From: a gamma proteobacterium symbiont of Ctena orbiculata
Lineage (GTDB): Bacteria > Pseudomonadota > Gammaproteobacteria > Chromatiales > Chromatiaceae
Reading direction: 5' to 3'
Assembly (NCBI GenBank): GCA_003094535.1
Contig: NATV01000117.1
Location: 1 to 64,000, forward strand
Length of the DNA: 64,000 nt
The translations under genes and the position numbers were made by a program. Shown piece by piece: positions 49,404 to 59,509 of the stretch (position 1 is its first letter; every line of letters begins with the position of its first letter). The notes beneath the pieces were generated by a model, which saw only the letters and a list, made by a program, of their open reading frames with translations, was not told the DNA's origin and made no database searches.

Positions 49404-49628
49404 ATGATTAGGTGCCACCTCAGCCGTCTGATGGGCGAACACAAGATGAAAATCGCAGATGTCGCCCGAGCCACCGGGCTTAACCGAAACATGGTGACGT
49501 TGCTGTACCGCGAGACTGCGAACCGAGTGGAGCTAGATGCAGTCGAGAAGCTCTGCCGGCTGTTTGATTGCCAAGTGGGTGATCTCCTTGAGATCACTGA
49601 TGAAACGCCCTCAGAAGGCTCAAATTAA
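49404..49628 (+). CDS. Small XRE-family regulator
   Basis: 74 residues, almost all a Cro/CI-type helix-turn-helix: MKIADVARATGLNRNMVTLLYR includes the first helices; key residues VARATGLNRNMV form the HTH, and CRLFDCQVGDLLEI is the usual domain end. It lies 43 bp before hsdM and divergent from the gene at 48913. It probably controls the restriction operon, like C-proteins and small XRE repressors do. Confidence 0.88.
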   Translation: MIRCHLSRLMGEHKMKIADVARATGLNRNMVTLLYRETANRVELDAVEKLCRLFDCQVGDLLEITDETPSEGSN

Positions 49629-49671
49629 GGCGAAGGATTCGCGCCTAAACAGATAACGAGAACAGACACTG

Positions 49672-52092
49672 ATGTCCAAACTGACCTTACCCCAACTAGA
49701 ACGCCACCTCTTCGCTGCCGCTGACATTCTGCGCGGAAAGATGGACGCCTCAGAGTTCAAGGAATACATCTTCGGCATGCTCTTTCTGAAGCGCTGCTCC
49801 GATGTCTTCGAGGCACGCCGCCAGCAGATCATCGACGAGAACCTAGCCAAGGGCCGCACACAGGAAGAGGCTGAACAGCGCGCCGAAAAGCCCTCTCGCT
49901 ACACCGATTCCTTCTACGTGCCCTCCAACGCACGCTGGGCGTATATCCGCGATGAACTGCACCGGGATGTGGGTGAAGGGCTGAACAAGGCCCTTGGCGC
50001 GTTGGAAACCGAGAACCCTTCACTGGATGGCGTGCTTGGCCATATCGACTTCAACCGCAAGGTCGGTCAGACCAAGCTGCAGGACAAGAAGCTGCGCGAG
50101 CTGATCCTGCACTTCAACCAGCACCGCCTGCTCAACGACGACTTTGAATTCCCCGACCTGCTTGGTGCCGCCTACGAATACCTCATCGCCGAGTTCGCCG
50201 ACTCCGCCGGCAAGAAGGGCGGTGAGTTCTACACCCCGCGCGATGTGGTCAAACTGATGGTGCGCCTCGCCAAACCAGAAGAAGGCAAGCGCGCCTATGA
50301 CCCCTGCTGCGGTTCCGGCGGCATGCTTATCCAGTCACGCCACCATGTGGAGGAGTACGGCGGAGACCCGCGCAACCTCAGCCTCTTCGGCCAAGAGAAC
50401 GCCGGCAACGTCTGGTCCATCTGCAAGATGAACATGATCCTCCATGGAATCCCCGAGGCAGACATCCGCAACGAAGACACCCTGCAAAACCCCCAGCACA
50501 CCGAGGGCGGTGAGCTAATGCGCTTCGACTATGTGCTCACCAATCCCCCCTTCAGCCAGAACTACAGCCGAGAAGACACCAAATTTCCCGAGCGCTTCAA
50601 ATACGGCTGGTGCCCGGAGACCGGCAAGAAGGCAGACCTGATGTTCGCCCAGCACATGCTGGCCGTCACCCGCCCCGGCGGCCTGGTAGCCACCGTCATG
50701 CCCCATGGTGTGTTGTTCCGTGGCGGGGCGGAGAAGGAGATCCGCAAGGGCTTTATCGAAAACGACCACCTGGAGGCGGTCATAGGCCTGCCGCAGAACC
50801 TCTTCTACGGCACCGGCATTCCTGCCTGCATTCTCATCCTGCGCCACGCCGGGGCCAAGCCCGCCGAGCGCCAGGGCAAAGTACTGTTCATCAACGCCGA
50901 TGCCGAGTTTCATGCCGGACGTGCCCAGAACTACCTGCGCCCCGAGCATATGGAGAAGATCGTCCGCACCTACGACGATTACCAGGATGTGCTCAGCTAC
51001 GCCACTGTGGTAGACCAAGCCACCCTGGCCGAGAACGACTACAACCTCAACATCCGCCGCTACGCCGACAACAGCCCGCCGCCCGAACCCCACGACGTGC
51101 GCGCTCACCTGATCGGCGGCGTGCCAAAGCAGGAGGTGGCCAACAAGGCAGAACTGCTCGACGCCCACGGCCTCAAGCCCGAAGCCCTGTTCGTGGAACG
51201 TGACGAGCGCTACTACGAATTCGACACCCAACTCAGCGAACGCGCCCAGCTCAAAGCCACTATTGAGGCCGACCCCGGCGTACAGACCAAGGAGCAGGCT
51301 CTGCATAAAGCTTTCACCACCTGGTGGCAGGCCCACGAACAGCACCTGCGCCAGTTGCCCGAACGCCGCGACCTCATGGCCTTGCGTGCCGAACTGCTGC
51401 AAACCTTCGAGACTGCCCTGCGCCCCGTCGGCCTGCTCGACCGCTACAAGGTCGCAGGCGTCATCGCCAGTTGGTGGGACGACTACCAGTACGACCTGCG
51501 CACCCTCGCTGCCCAAGGCTTCGAAGGGCTGGTGGAAGGCTGGGTGGACACCATCCTTGACGCCCTCAACAACGACGACAAGAAACAGGCCGCCAAGCTT
51601 AATCCGCTGGACCACAAGTTGGTGCTGCGCCTGCTTGCCGACTACCTGCAAGAGCTGGAGCAGGTGGAGACCCGCAAGGCGGAGTTGGAAGGTCAGATCG
51701 AGGTCGGTCAATCCAAGACCGAGGATGAGGAAGGCGAGGACGACACTGACAACGAAGACGTTCTGAGTGAGGCCGAGGTCAAGGCGTTAAAGAAAGAACT
51801 CACCGCCACCAAGAAGCAGATCAAACAGCTCAAGGCCCAACTCGCCCAGCGTCTTACCGAAGCCCATCTTGCCCTTTCGGCGGAAGAGGCGGTACAGCTG
51901 GTTCTCGACATCGCACGCGATGACCTGGCCAAACAATTGGAGCGCTACGTCACCGCCCACCGCCAAGCCGTCAATGCCGTCGTGGAGAACTGGTGGAACA
52001 AGTACAAGGTGACAGCCAAGGAGATAGAAGGCGGGCGGGATAACGCAAAGAACAAGCTAGATTGGTTTATCAAGGAGCTTGGATATGCCTAA
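49672..52092 (+). CDS. hsdM: Type I restriction-modification methyltransferase subunit
   Basis: 806 residues, much longer than the usual ~500. HsdM_N domain (1-140), then the N6-adenine methyltransferase domain with SAM motif [10 protein letters not shown] and catalytic NPPF. The C-terminal 300 residues are helical with an acidic stretch ([12 protein letters not shown]) and a long coiled coil, an extension seen in a subset of HsdM. It transfers methyl groups to adenine at the site chosen by HsdS. Confidence 0.96.
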   Translation: MSKLTLPQLERHLFAAADILRGKMDASEFKEYIFGMLFLKRCSDVFEARRQQIIDENLAKGRTQEEAEQRAEKPSRYTDSFYVPSNARWAYIRDELHRDVGEGLNKALGALETENPSLDGVLGHIDFNRKVGQTKLQDKKLRELILHFNQHRLLNDDFEFPDLLGAAYEYLIAEFADSAGKKGGEFYTPRDVVKLMVRLAKPEEGKRAYDPCCGSGGMLIQSRHHVEEYGGDPRNLSLFGQENAGNVWSICKMNMILHGIPEADIRNEDTLQNPQHTEGGELMRFDYVLTNPPFSQNYSREDTKFPERFKYGWCPETGKKADLMFAQHMLAVTRPGGLVATVMPHGVLFRGGAEKEIRKGFIENDHLEAVIGLPQNLFYGTGIPACILILRHAGAKPAERQGKVLFINADAEFHAGRAQNYLRPEHMEKIVRTYDDYQDVLSYATVVDQATLAENDYNLNIRRYADNSPPPEPHDVRAHLIGGVPKQEVANKAELLDAHGLKPEALFVERDERYYEFDTQLSERAQLKATIEADPGVQTKEQALHKAFTTWWQAHEQHLRQLPERRDLMALRAELLQTFETALRPVGLLDRYKVAGVIASWWDDYQYDLRTLAAQGFEGLVEGWVDTILDALNNDDKKQAAKLNPLDHKLVLRLLADYLQELEQVETRKAELEGQIEVGQSKTEDEEGEDDTDNEDVLSEAEVKALKKELTATKKQIKQLKAQLAQRLTEAHLALSAEEAVQLVLDIARDDLAKQLERYVTAHRQAVNAVVENWWNKYKVTAKEIEGGRDNAKNKLDWFIKELGYA

Positions 52093-53308
52093 TGCACCGT
52101 GGGAACCCGCGCCACTTGGATCTCTTGTCTCGTTCGAATATGGCAAGGGCTTGCCTGCCGAAATCAGAACAAATCAGGGATATCCAGTTCTCGGTTCAAG
52201 TGGAAAAGTCGGCAAACATTCTGATTTTCTAGTTGAAGGCCCTGGCATCGTGATTGGTCGCAAGGGCACAGTTGGTTCGATCACATGGGTTGATACGAAT
52301 TTCTGGCCAATCGACACGACCTACTATATCGAATCTAAGCAGCCGCTAGATATTCGTTGGCTTTATTGGAAACTGCACACTCTTGGGCTTGATCGCTTAG
52401 ATTCATCTACCGGCGTCCCCGGCCTGAATCGCAATGATGCGTATGGATTTTCTGTTGAAATCCCAGAACAGAAAGAGCAACACCGCATCGCCGAAATCCT
52501 CGACACCATCGACGACGCCATCCAGAAAACCGAACAACTCATCGCCAAGCTCAAGCAGATCAAGCAAGGCCTGCTCCACGACCTCCTCACCCGAGGCATC
52601 AACGAAAACGGCCAACTCCGCGATCACATAACCCAACCAGAGCAGTTCAAGGATTCGGTGTTGGGAAGGGTTCCGGCTAGCTGGAATACCCTTGACGTTG
52701 GTGATGTGTTGGAAGGTGTAATTGACTTTCGTGGGCGAACGCCAAAGAAGATTGGAATGGATTGGGGCGGTGGCAATATCCCAGCGCTGTCCGCCAATAA
52801 CGTAGAGATGGGTCAGATCAATCTTTCGAAAGAAACTTACTATGGATCTGAAAAGCTCTATAGCAAGTGGATGACTTCTGGTGATGCTGCATGTGGCGAT
52901 GTCGTCATGACACTGGAAGCGCCCCTCGGAAACATCGCCCAAATACCAGATGACCGACGCTATATTCTGAGCCAACGAACAATTCTGCTGAAAACGAGAT
53001 CCGATCTCGTTGATAACGATTTTCTGCGATATCAACTGATGTCAGATCAGTTTCAACGAACGTTGGTAAGAGAATCGACGGGTACTACCGCAACAGGAAT
53101 CCAGCGAGCCAGGCTTGTTCGTATGGCGATCAATGTTCCGCCTGTAAAAGAACAACGAATGATCGCAGACCGAATGCAAGCGGCAGACGAGAAGCTTGGC
53201 AGGGAAGAAAAATTTGCAGCGAAACTAAACGCTTTAAAAAAGGGGTTGATGCACGATCTTTTAACAGGAACGGTTCGTGTTCAAGCCAGGGAGGGTGAAG
53301 GCAAATGA
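52085..53308 (+). CDS. hsdS: Type I restriction-modification specificity subunit
   Basis: 407 residues. Two target-recognition domains (about 1-130 and 195-345), each followed by a conserved coiled-coil spacer ([37 protein letters not shown]) ending in the repeated (G)L(L/M)HDLLT motif. It reads a bipartite DNA site. Starts inside the hsdM end (ATG 52085). Confidence 0.94.
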   Translation: MPNAPWEPAPLGSLVSFEYGKGLPAEIRTNQGYPVLGSSGKVGKHSDFLVEGPGIVIGRKGTVGSITWVDTNFWPIDTTYYIESKQPLDIRWLYWKLHTLGLDRLDSSTGVPGLNRNDAYGFSVEIPEQKEQHRIAEILDTIDDAIQKTEQLIAKLKQIKQGLLHDLLTRGINENGQLRDHITQPEQFKDSVLGRVPASWNTLDVGDVLEGVIDFRGRTPKKIGMDWGGGNIPALSANNVEMGQINLSKETYYGSEKLYSKWMTSGDAACGDVVMTLEAPLGNIAQIPDDRRYILSQRTILLKTRSDLVDNDFLRYQLMSDQFQRTLVRESTGTTATGIQRARLVRMAINVPPVKEQRMIADRMQAADEKLGREEKFAAKLNALKKGLMHDLLTGTVRVQAREGEGK

Positions 53309-54624
53309 GCGAGCAACTTGCCGATCTTGATGAACTGGTTCTGAGGTGCCGGAACAAGATAGCCAGAAGCTACATCAAAGAAGCGGTTCGGTCCTACAAG
53401 GCTGGCGCGTATCGTGCCGCTATCGTCACCACCTGGATCGCCATCGTTTTTGACTATCTCGACAAGCTTCGAGAACTGGAAATCAGCGGCCACAAAGATG
53501 CGAAGAAAGAACTCGAAGAGTTCGAAAAGCACCGCAAGGCGAATGACGTCAAAAAGTCTCTCGACTTCGAGCGAGAACTGCTCGATAACGCCAAAGACCG
53601 CTACGAATTCATTTCACCCTACGAGCATCTGGACCTCTCTCGACTAATGGAGGACCGACATCGCAGCGCCCACCCCTCGATGAACTCGGTGGAAGAGGTC
53701 TACAAACCGACGGCGGAAATGGCCCGATTGCATATCCGTAATGCGATCACCGCCATGCTCCAGTATCCGCCTGTGCAGGGCAAGGCAGCCTTGGACAGCA
53801 TTAAGAAGGACTTGGAGTCCGACTACTTCCCCACCAGTAGCGACGAAGCGCAAAAAGTGCTCAAGTCTGGCCCCCTCGGTATGCCACGTGACTCGCTTGT
53901 CCGGAACCTTACCATCGTACTTGTGAAACGACTATTGCTGGAGGATCTGTCCGACAAGCCGCATGCTCAAACCTGTGCGGCGCTGAACGCAGTTAGGGAA
54001 ATGCACCCAGAAATGGCGACTGATGTCTTGAAGGAAAAACTATCCAGCGTCGCCGGCAGCGTGAGCGATGACAGGTATCACGTGGCCGTCAAATTTCTCG
54101 CCTTAATCCCGGATACCTGGCAGTTCCTAGACGATGGCGTCAGGGCAAAGACCGAGAACTACGCCAACACAATGGAAGGAGATCAGGTTGTGAATGGCTT
54201 TGGTTATGCGCTCCGCGTCCAAGAAATATCGGAGCAAGTCGAAGCGCGCATCCCTGAATTGTCCGATGAAGAGCTGATCGAGGTTTCCAGAACCTTCTCT
54301 GAGGAATTGCCTGAGAAGTTGGCTGATCGAGCGCTAGAAAGGTATGCCAATGCAACCTCGTGGAACGACGCGAACTGGTTGGCCAATAAGCTGATCCTGC
54401 CAACCATCAACTTGCTCGCCAAGCCGCAGCTGGAAAAACTGTTTACTGCTGGCGAGGACAATGGCGAGGTCAAGTATAGCCATCAGTACAAGGAGGTATT
54501 AAAGGCGGTTATGAATTCGGGAGTGCTAGCTGAAGAAGAGTTTGCCGCACTAATGACCCAGCATGATCTTAAAGATCAGTTTGAGGATCTGATGCCGGAG
54601 TTGGCATCGGGTGCGGAGGATTGA
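53305..54624 (+). CDS. HEPN-like helical protein
   Basis: 439 residues, no signal or membrane helix. The N-terminal ~130 residues look like a HEPN four-helix domain: AYRAAIVTTWIAIVFDYLDKL and an R-x4-H motif (Arg118-His123 in DRHRSAHP), the RNase active-site signature of this superfamily. The rest is an all-helical repeat-like region. ATGA overlap with hsdS ties its translation to the RM genes. Likely an RNA-cleaving toxin or abortive-infection factor (inference). I do not recognise a named family. Confidence 0.75.
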   Translation: MSEQLADLDELVLRCRNKIARSYIKEAVRSYKAGAYRAAIVTTWIAIVFDYLDKLRELEISGHKDAKKELEEFEKHRKANDVKKSLDFERELLDNAKDRYEFISPYEHLDLSRLMEDRHRSAHPSMNSVEEVYKPTAEMARLHIRNAITAMLQYPPVQGKAALDSIKKDLESDYFPTSSDEAQKVLKSGPLGMPRDSLVRNLTIVLVKRLLLEDLSDKPHAQTCAALNAVREMHPEMATDVLKEKLSSVAGSVSDDRYHVAVKFLALIPDTWQFLDDGVRAKTENYANTMEGDQVVNGFGYALRVQEISEQVEARIPELSDEELIEVSRTFSEELPEKLADRALERYANATSWNDANWLANKLILPTINLLAKPQLEKLFTAGEDNGEVKYSHQYKEVLKAVMNSGVLAEEEFAALMTQHDLKDQFEDLMPELASGAED

Positions 54625-54627
54625 CCC

Positions 54628-55485
54628 ATGACTCATAGTGATGCATTGGATATCGGAATAGAAAACAAGCCAGTGCATGTGCTGCAAGATGTTTTCTTTA
54701 CGGAGTCGCTTGAGGGCCAGTCGTTCCAGCACGTTCAATTCAATAACACTGGCGCAAAAGAACTGAAGTTTGAGAACTGTGACTTCCGCTATTGCACCTT
54801 TGATCGCGCATATTTCCACAAGTGTCAATTTATAAAATGTAACTTTACTGGATCGAGGTTTGTAGATAGTAATTTCCGTGGCGCTAGTTTCGACGGTTGT
54901 GATTTCGAATACACGACGTTCAGAACAACGCTAATCGATAGCTACGAGCTCTTGAGAAACCTCCCGGCATGGCCCAACGCAAGACGAGAGCTACTGAGAA
55001 TTCTTCGACTCAACGCTGAAAGCATTGGGGATGGGAAAGCTGCAAAGATATTAGTACGAGAAGAACTGGCAGCCTCACGCGAGCACCTGAAGAAAGCGCG
55101 GCAGGCCAAAGAGAAATACTACTCCACAAAGTATCGACCGCTACCAAAACGCCTACAGGCATATTGGCAAAGCCTCGCCGTCTGGGTTGACTGGCACCTG
55201 TGGGGCCATGGCGAATACCCATGGCGATTACTGCGAACCATCATGTTGGGTCTGGTGGTGGCTGGCTTGTATCGCATTGTGTGTGACAGCAATGTCACTT
55301 GGGGGCTAACAGCAAGGGAAGCGGTGTCAGCTTCGGCCTCTCACTTCTTGGATGTCGCACAGACTTTTGTCGGGGTTATTCCTGACGATTTTCCGTCCGG
55401 GCTTGCAGCCACATTATCGCTTTTCAGGTATGTCATGCTGGGTCTGTTTATCAGCGTCTTGTACAAGAGGCTATCAAGGCGATGA
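54628..55485 (+). CDS. Pentapeptide-repeat membrane protein
   Basis: 285 residues. Residues about 45-110 are pentapeptide-type repeats (FENCDFRYCTFDRAYF, FVDSNFRGASFDGCDF), forming a right-handed beta helix. A charged helical linker follows, then two hydrophobic helices near 205-220 and 265-280 flanking a pore-loop-like segment, resembling two-TM channel ends. Could be a membrane effector. It starts 3 bp after the HEPN-like gene and overlaps the next gene (ATGA). Confidence 0.82.
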   Translation: MTHSDALDIGIENKPVHVLQDVFFTESLEGQSFQHVQFNNTGAKELKFENCDFRYCTFDRAYFHKCQFIKCNFTGSRFVDSNFRGASFDGCDFEYTTFRTTLIDSYELLRNLPAWPNARRELLRILRLNAESIGDGKAAKILVREELAASREHLKKARQAKEKYYSTKYRPLPKRLQAYWQSLAVWVDWHLWGHGEYPWRLLRTIMLGLVVAGLYRIVCDSNVTWGLTAREAVSASASHFLDVAQTFVGVIPDDFPSGLAATLSLFRYVMLGLFISVLYKRLSRR

Positions 55486-56120
55486 GCCTCTTCAGATACG
55501 GCATTTACGTCTATGGCTCTGGCGCGAGGGGCGATTCCGGTCAGGAAAGCGACACTGATTTGCTGGTCGTTCTTAAAAACGGGAAGGCAGATGACATATC
55601 GACTCGCTCGTTAGGAGAGAGGCACGGCCTTGTCGGGGCTTCCCAAGACTGGTCTCTATACAGTCTTGGGCGGTTGCAGCAGATGTACAAGGCTGGACAC
55701 CTTTTCGCATGGCATCTGTTTAAAGAGGCTCGTTTTCTTGGCCATGGAGAGGACTTTCTTGCGACTTTAGACGTGCCAGAAACCTACGGAACATTCCATG
55801 ATGACGTGCGTTCCTTGCTTGCTTTGCTAGACGAGGCGGAGCACGAACTGGATGGTTCCTGCGCGAGCATTACGTACGAGGCGGGTCTTGTGTATCTCTG
55901 CGCAAGAAACATCGCAATGAGTGCTTCGTATTACTCGCCTGAGGGACTGTCTTTTTCACCCTATGCGCCATTCGAGCTGGGCTACTTAGACAACCCTTTC
56001 CCTTTGAACAAGGAGCTCTACCAGGACTTGCGGAGTGCAAGACTAGCAGGGACCAGGGGTGTTGTAGCGCCAACATTAGGAACTGACGACGTATTGGAGG
56101 TGGCAAGGAAAATACGGTAA
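55482..56120 (+). CDS. Minimal nucleotidyltransferase (MNT-like)
   Basis: 212 residues. The N-terminus has the polymerase-beta-type nucleotidyltransferase motif GSGARGDSGQESDTDLLV (GS-x-DxD). The C-terminal half is helical. MNT proteins modify HEPN toxins by adding AMP and so act as antitoxins; a HEPN-like gene lies two genes upstream in the same operon. ATGA overlap with the pentapeptide gene. Confidence 0.85.
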   Translation: MSLFRYGIYVYGSGARGDSGQESDTDLLVVLKNGKADDISTRSLGERHGLVGASQDWSLYSLGRLQQMYKAGHLFAWHLFKEARFLGHGEDFLATLDVPETYGTFHDDVRSLLALLDEAEHELDGSCASITYEAGLVYLCARNIAMSASYYSPEGLSFSPYAPFELGYLDNPFPLNKELYQDLRSARLAGTRGVVAPTLGTDDVLEVARKIR

Positions 56121-56163
56121 TGGGCACAAATCGAACTGCAACGAATTGAGAGCGAGTCGTGTT

Positions 56164-56472
56164 ATGAAGCGCACGTTTGCTGACAGGGTTAAATCTGAAA
56201 GAAAGGTCCTTGGGCTTGTTAATGAGACATGCCTCCAACCTACGCTTAACGGCCTTTCTCGACCTGCCATTGAAAGCTGGAAAACAGCAAATCAGCACGC
56301 AAGCCCTCGGCTTGCTGGGCTTTTAATGCTCATCACAAGAAAGATACAAATGGAAGTGGACACGAGTAAGGATGTTTTTGACAGCGATACAAAGTCTTTG
56401 TCAACAGTAGAAGAATATCTTCAGGAGCTAAGGCAGGCTCTTGGGGAAATTAGAATGCCCAATAGGAGATAG
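56164..56472 (+). CDS. Unknown small protein
   Basis: 102 residues from ATG 56164 (a TTG at 56146 is possible). Basic N-terminus (MKRTFADRVKSERKVLGL) with possible helix-turn-helix-like spacing (LSRPAIESWKTANQHASPRLAGLLMLI), then an acidic helical end. It could be a small DNA-binding regulator; not firmly recognised. Confidence 0.55.
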   Translation: MKRTFADRVKSERKVLGLVNETCLQPTLNGLSRPAIESWKTANQHASPRLAGLLMLITRKIQMEVDTSKDVFDSDTKSLSTVEEYLQELRQALGEIRMPNRR

Positions 56473-56475
56473 GTG

Positions 56476-57606
56476 ATGAGCAGGACGCCACTGAGAATAA
56501 TGATCAGCAGTCGCAATCTTGATGAGATTCAATTTGCTGGTGGAGATAAGAAAACGCTGACTGAACTCAGGACGTCCCTCAAGAAAGCGATCCAAGATCA
56601 ACTCATCGGAAAAGGCCAGTTGTTCGATGTTTGGATCAACGAAGACGCTCCATCAGCGCCCGGAGATGAGAACTCCTGGGAGCACTGCATGGAGCAGGCG
56701 AAGGCCGCAGATATTTTTATCTGCTTGTACAATGGCAATGCGGGCTGGTCCAAGAGTGGTGCCGACATAGGCATCTGCCATGCGGAATTAGAGACAGCGT
56801 TGAGATCCGCGCGTGCAAGAGTGCGATTGGTGGCACTGCCTGATTGCTCCGGCGGAGCCAAAGGCGCGGATAAGCTTCGGAATGATCGTTTTCAGGATTT
56901 CGTACAGCAGCAATCATTGTTTCGCGGTGGCTCAATCAAAAAGATAGCCGACGTAGAAAAGCGGACCCTAGAAGCGGTACGCGACGCGATCATTGAGCTC
57001 ACCCGTCGAGGCGCGGCATCTTCGCGTTCAGACAAATTTGATCGAGGTGAGGCGTTGGAGTGGAGCCGAATGAGCTTTGTCGAACGTAAGCAAGCCATGG
57101 AGGCATCTCTCGGCAGTGCACTGCAACAGCGAACAGATGCGACGTCCTTGGCTTCCGGCATTACGGCTATAAAGCTCAATGGTAAAACGGTGGTAGTTAG
57201 GACTGCTGCTGTGCCAGGTGCAATGTCTGTGGCCGAGGCCAGAGAGCTGGTGGGCAGGCCACACCTCCAGGATCATCTACTCGATGTGCACCTCCAGGGA
57301 AGGGGGCATATTGGTCCAATTCACCTAATCGCATGCCATCGCTCTGTCACCGAGACTCAGTCACTCAAAGTACTCGGTTTCCCTGATGCGGTCACGGTCG
57401 TTTCGGGCTTTGGTGTTTATGTCGCTGACAACGTTCAGAAGGCCCAGCTGGTGTTTCTGAAAGATTGTCGGGACGACACCGCAATTCGCCATTCTGTGCA
57501 GTTGTTTATCGACTGGTTAGAGCATTCAGGTGAAGGGGCCGAGCTGGTTGCGCGTGCAGATGGTCGGAAAAAAATAGTGAAAGCTATTGCGGGGTTACAT
57601 TCATGA
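56476..57606 (+). CDS. DUF4062 / TIR-like domain protein
   Basis: 376 residues; ATG 56476 with AGGAG 7 bp upstream. The N-terminal ~150 residues fit the TIR-like DUF4062 fold: RIMISSRNLDEI (first strand), ADIFICLYNGNAGWS, and GICHAELETAL with a Glu at the TIR catalytic position. The C-terminal ~200 residues are unassigned (VADNVQKAQLVFLKDC). TIR-like proteins in defence islands often degrade NAD or make signal nucleotides; whether this one does is unknown. Overlaps the Mrr-like gene by ATGA. Confidence 0.75.
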   Translation: MSRTPLRIMISSRNLDEIQFAGGDKKTLTELRTSLKKAIQDQLIGKGQLFDVWINEDAPSAPGDENSWEHCMEQAKAADIFICLYNGNAGWSKSGADIGICHAELETALRSARARVRLVALPDCSGGAKGADKLRNDRFQDFVQQQSLFRGGSIKKIADVEKRTLEAVRDAIIELTRRGAASSRSDKFDRGEALEWSRMSFVERKQAMEASLGSALQQRTDATSLASGITAIKLNGKTVVVRTAAVPGAMSVAEARELVGRPHLQDHLLDVHLQGRGHIGPIHLIACHRSVTETQSLKVLGFPDAVTVVSGFGVYVADNVQKAQLVFLKDCRDDTAIRHSVQLFIDWLEHSGEGAELVARADGRKKIVKAIAGLHS

Positions 57607-58799
57607 CAGAGAATAAATACAAAGTACGTACCCCGCTATTTCCACCCTATTCCTGGGTACGTGCCACTATGCAGGTGCTCGACGGCGTTGCCAAGTCGGA
57701 CGTCACTCACCTAATCCAGTCGATCTGGCAGCAAACTGGCACCCCACAGAACCCTGTGGACTGGTCGGAACCGGACAAGTGGATTGCTGAACGCCTGTCG
57801 GACGAAGATGCCGTGCTAGCGGAAAAGATTTGGAAAGAGACCCAGCATCTGGTCAATCCACGCCATATGTATGGCGCATACCTCTTCATCAACGGTTTCG
57901 ATTTGTTGGTAACGAATGCAGAAGGCATCTACGCGCTTTCTGACGATGGCAAAGCCTTCCTAGGCCAAGACTCCAAGATAGTTCAGATGCTCGACGAAGC
58001 AGAGGGCCTCCTGAAACTGCTGGCCATCCTGGCCACCAAGACCCAGGCCAAGCGCGGTGACCTGCTGCCAGAGTGGGCAGAGTACCTGCAAGAGCATTCC
58101 AAGTTCAGCACGCCGGGCACCTTTAAGGACACCCTGAGCCGCCGGCTGGCCAATCTGGTGGAACGCGGGCTGGTGGAACGCGAGGGCAACCGTTACACCA
58201 TTACCGAATCGGGCCTGCAATACGCAGAAAAGAGCCTACCCGAAGGCGAAGACCCCAAGCGCGCCGTATTGCGGGCGGTAAACAGCCATAACGCCCAGCA
58301 ACGGGAAGCTTTGTGCGAACTGCTGGCAGTGATGCCGCCCTACCAATTTGAACACCTGATTGGCGATCTGATGGAGGCGATGGGCTACGAAGATGTGACC
58401 GTCACCAAGCAATCGGGTGACAAGGGTGTTGATGTGGTGGCAACGGTGCAATTTGGCATAACAACTGTGCGCGAAGTCGTGCAGGTTAAACGCCACGGCG
58501 GCAAGGCCACCATACAGCGCCAGATCATCGACCAGCTGCGGGGATCGCTACCCTACCACCAGGCGATTCGCGGCACTCTCATCACGCTTGGAAAGATCAG
58601 CAAGGGCGCGACTGAGGCCGCTCTGTTTCCCGGCGCTGCGCCCATCACACTAATCGATGGCAAGAAACTTCTCGACCTGCTCATCGAGCATGGTATCGGC
58701 ATCAAGAAGCGCCCAGTTGAGTTGTGGGAAGTGGATGCAGCGGCTCTGGAAAAAGATCTTGAGACCGAAGTGCCAAGCAGTGAGGAGGCTTGTCCATGA
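57603..58799 (+). CDS. Mrr-type restriction endonuclease
   Basis: 398 residues. N-terminal Mrr_N-like winged helix region (about 90-215; LLPEWAEYL, RLANLVERGLVERE, YTITESGLQYAE). C-terminal Mrr_cat PD-(D/E)xK nuclease (about 240-350): MGYEDVTVTKQSGDKGVDVV with the catalytic Asp and VVQVKRHGG with QxK. Mrr enzymes cut modified DNA. Coupled to the DUF4062 gene before and the DUF3800 gene after. Confidence 0.9.
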   Translation: MTENKYKVRTPLFPPYSWVRATMQVLDGVAKSDVTHLIQSIWQQTGTPQNPVDWSEPDKWIAERLSDEDAVLAEKIWKETQHLVNPRHMYGAYLFINGFDLLVTNAEGIYALSDDGKAFLGQDSKIVQMLDEAEGLLKLLAILATKTQAKRGDLLPEWAEYLQEHSKFSTPGTFKDTLSRRLANLVERGLVEREGNRYTITESGLQYAEKSLPEGEDPKRAVLRAVNSHNAQQREALCELLAVMPPYQFEHLIGDLMEAMGYEDVTVTKQSGDKGVDVVATVQFGITTVREVVQVKRHGGKATIQRQIIDQLRGSLPYHQAIRGTLITLGKISKGATEAALFPGAAPITLIDGKKLLDLLIEHGIGIKKRPVELWEVDAAALEKDLETEVPSSEEACP

Positions 58800-59509
58800 G
58801 CGATATCTTTAACGTCTATTGCGACGAATCATGCCACCTCGAACACGACCATCAACTGGCCATGGTGTTGGGTGCCGTATGGTGTCCGATTGAGAAGAGC
58901 CGGGAGATTGCTGTTCGGTTACGCGAGATCAAGCAGAAGAATGGCTTGAGCCGCGATTTCGAGGTGAAGTGGACCAAGATCTCCCCCGCAAAGGCAGCGT
59001 TCTATATTGACTTGATCGACTACTTCTTCGATGACGATGATCTCTCTTTCAGGGCGCTCATCATCCCGGACAAGACCAAGATCAACCATGATGCCATTCT
59101 CGGACAAGATCATGATACTTGGTACTACAAGATGTACTTCGACATGTTGAAGGTCATCTTCCGTCCCGATGCACGTTACAGGGTCTACCTGGACATCAAG
59201 GATACCCGTGGTGCCGAGAAAGCCCGCAAGCTGCACGACGTGCTGTGCAACAACATGTATGACTTTTCCAGAGAAGTGATTGAGCGGCTGCAACTGGTGC
59301 ACTCCCACGAGGTAGAACAGCTGCAATTGGCAGACCTGTTGATAGGCGCCGTCTCTTATATCAATCGCGGACTCGCCGGTAATGCAGGAAAGATGGCCGT
59401 GATTGACCGGATCAAGCAGCGCTCTGGCTATGACCTTACTCGCACTACATTGCTGCGAGAGAACAAGTTCAATCTGTTCCGCTGGCACGCACAGGAGTTG
59501 CAAGCATGA
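58796..59509 (+). CDS. DUF3800 protein (RNase H-like fold)
   Basis: 237 residues. Starts IFNVYCDESCHLEHD, the DUF3800 signature; further acidic residues in YLDIKDT and EVEQLQLADLLIGA complete an RNase H-like active site. DUF3800 proteins are common in defence islands and prophages but biochemically little known. ATG 58796 overlaps the Mrr stop. Confidence 0.85.
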   Translation: MSDIFNVYCDESCHLEHDHQLAMVLGAVWCPIEKSREIAVRLREIKQKNGLSRDFEVKWTKISPAKAAFYIDLIDYFFDDDDLSFRALIIPDKTKINHDAILGQDHDTWYYKMYFDMLKVIFRPDARYRVYLDIKDTRGAEKARKLHDVLCNNMYDFSREVIERLQLVHSHEVEQLQLADLLIGAVSYINRGLAGNAGKMAVIDRIKQRSGYDLTRTTLLRENKFNLFRWHAQELQA

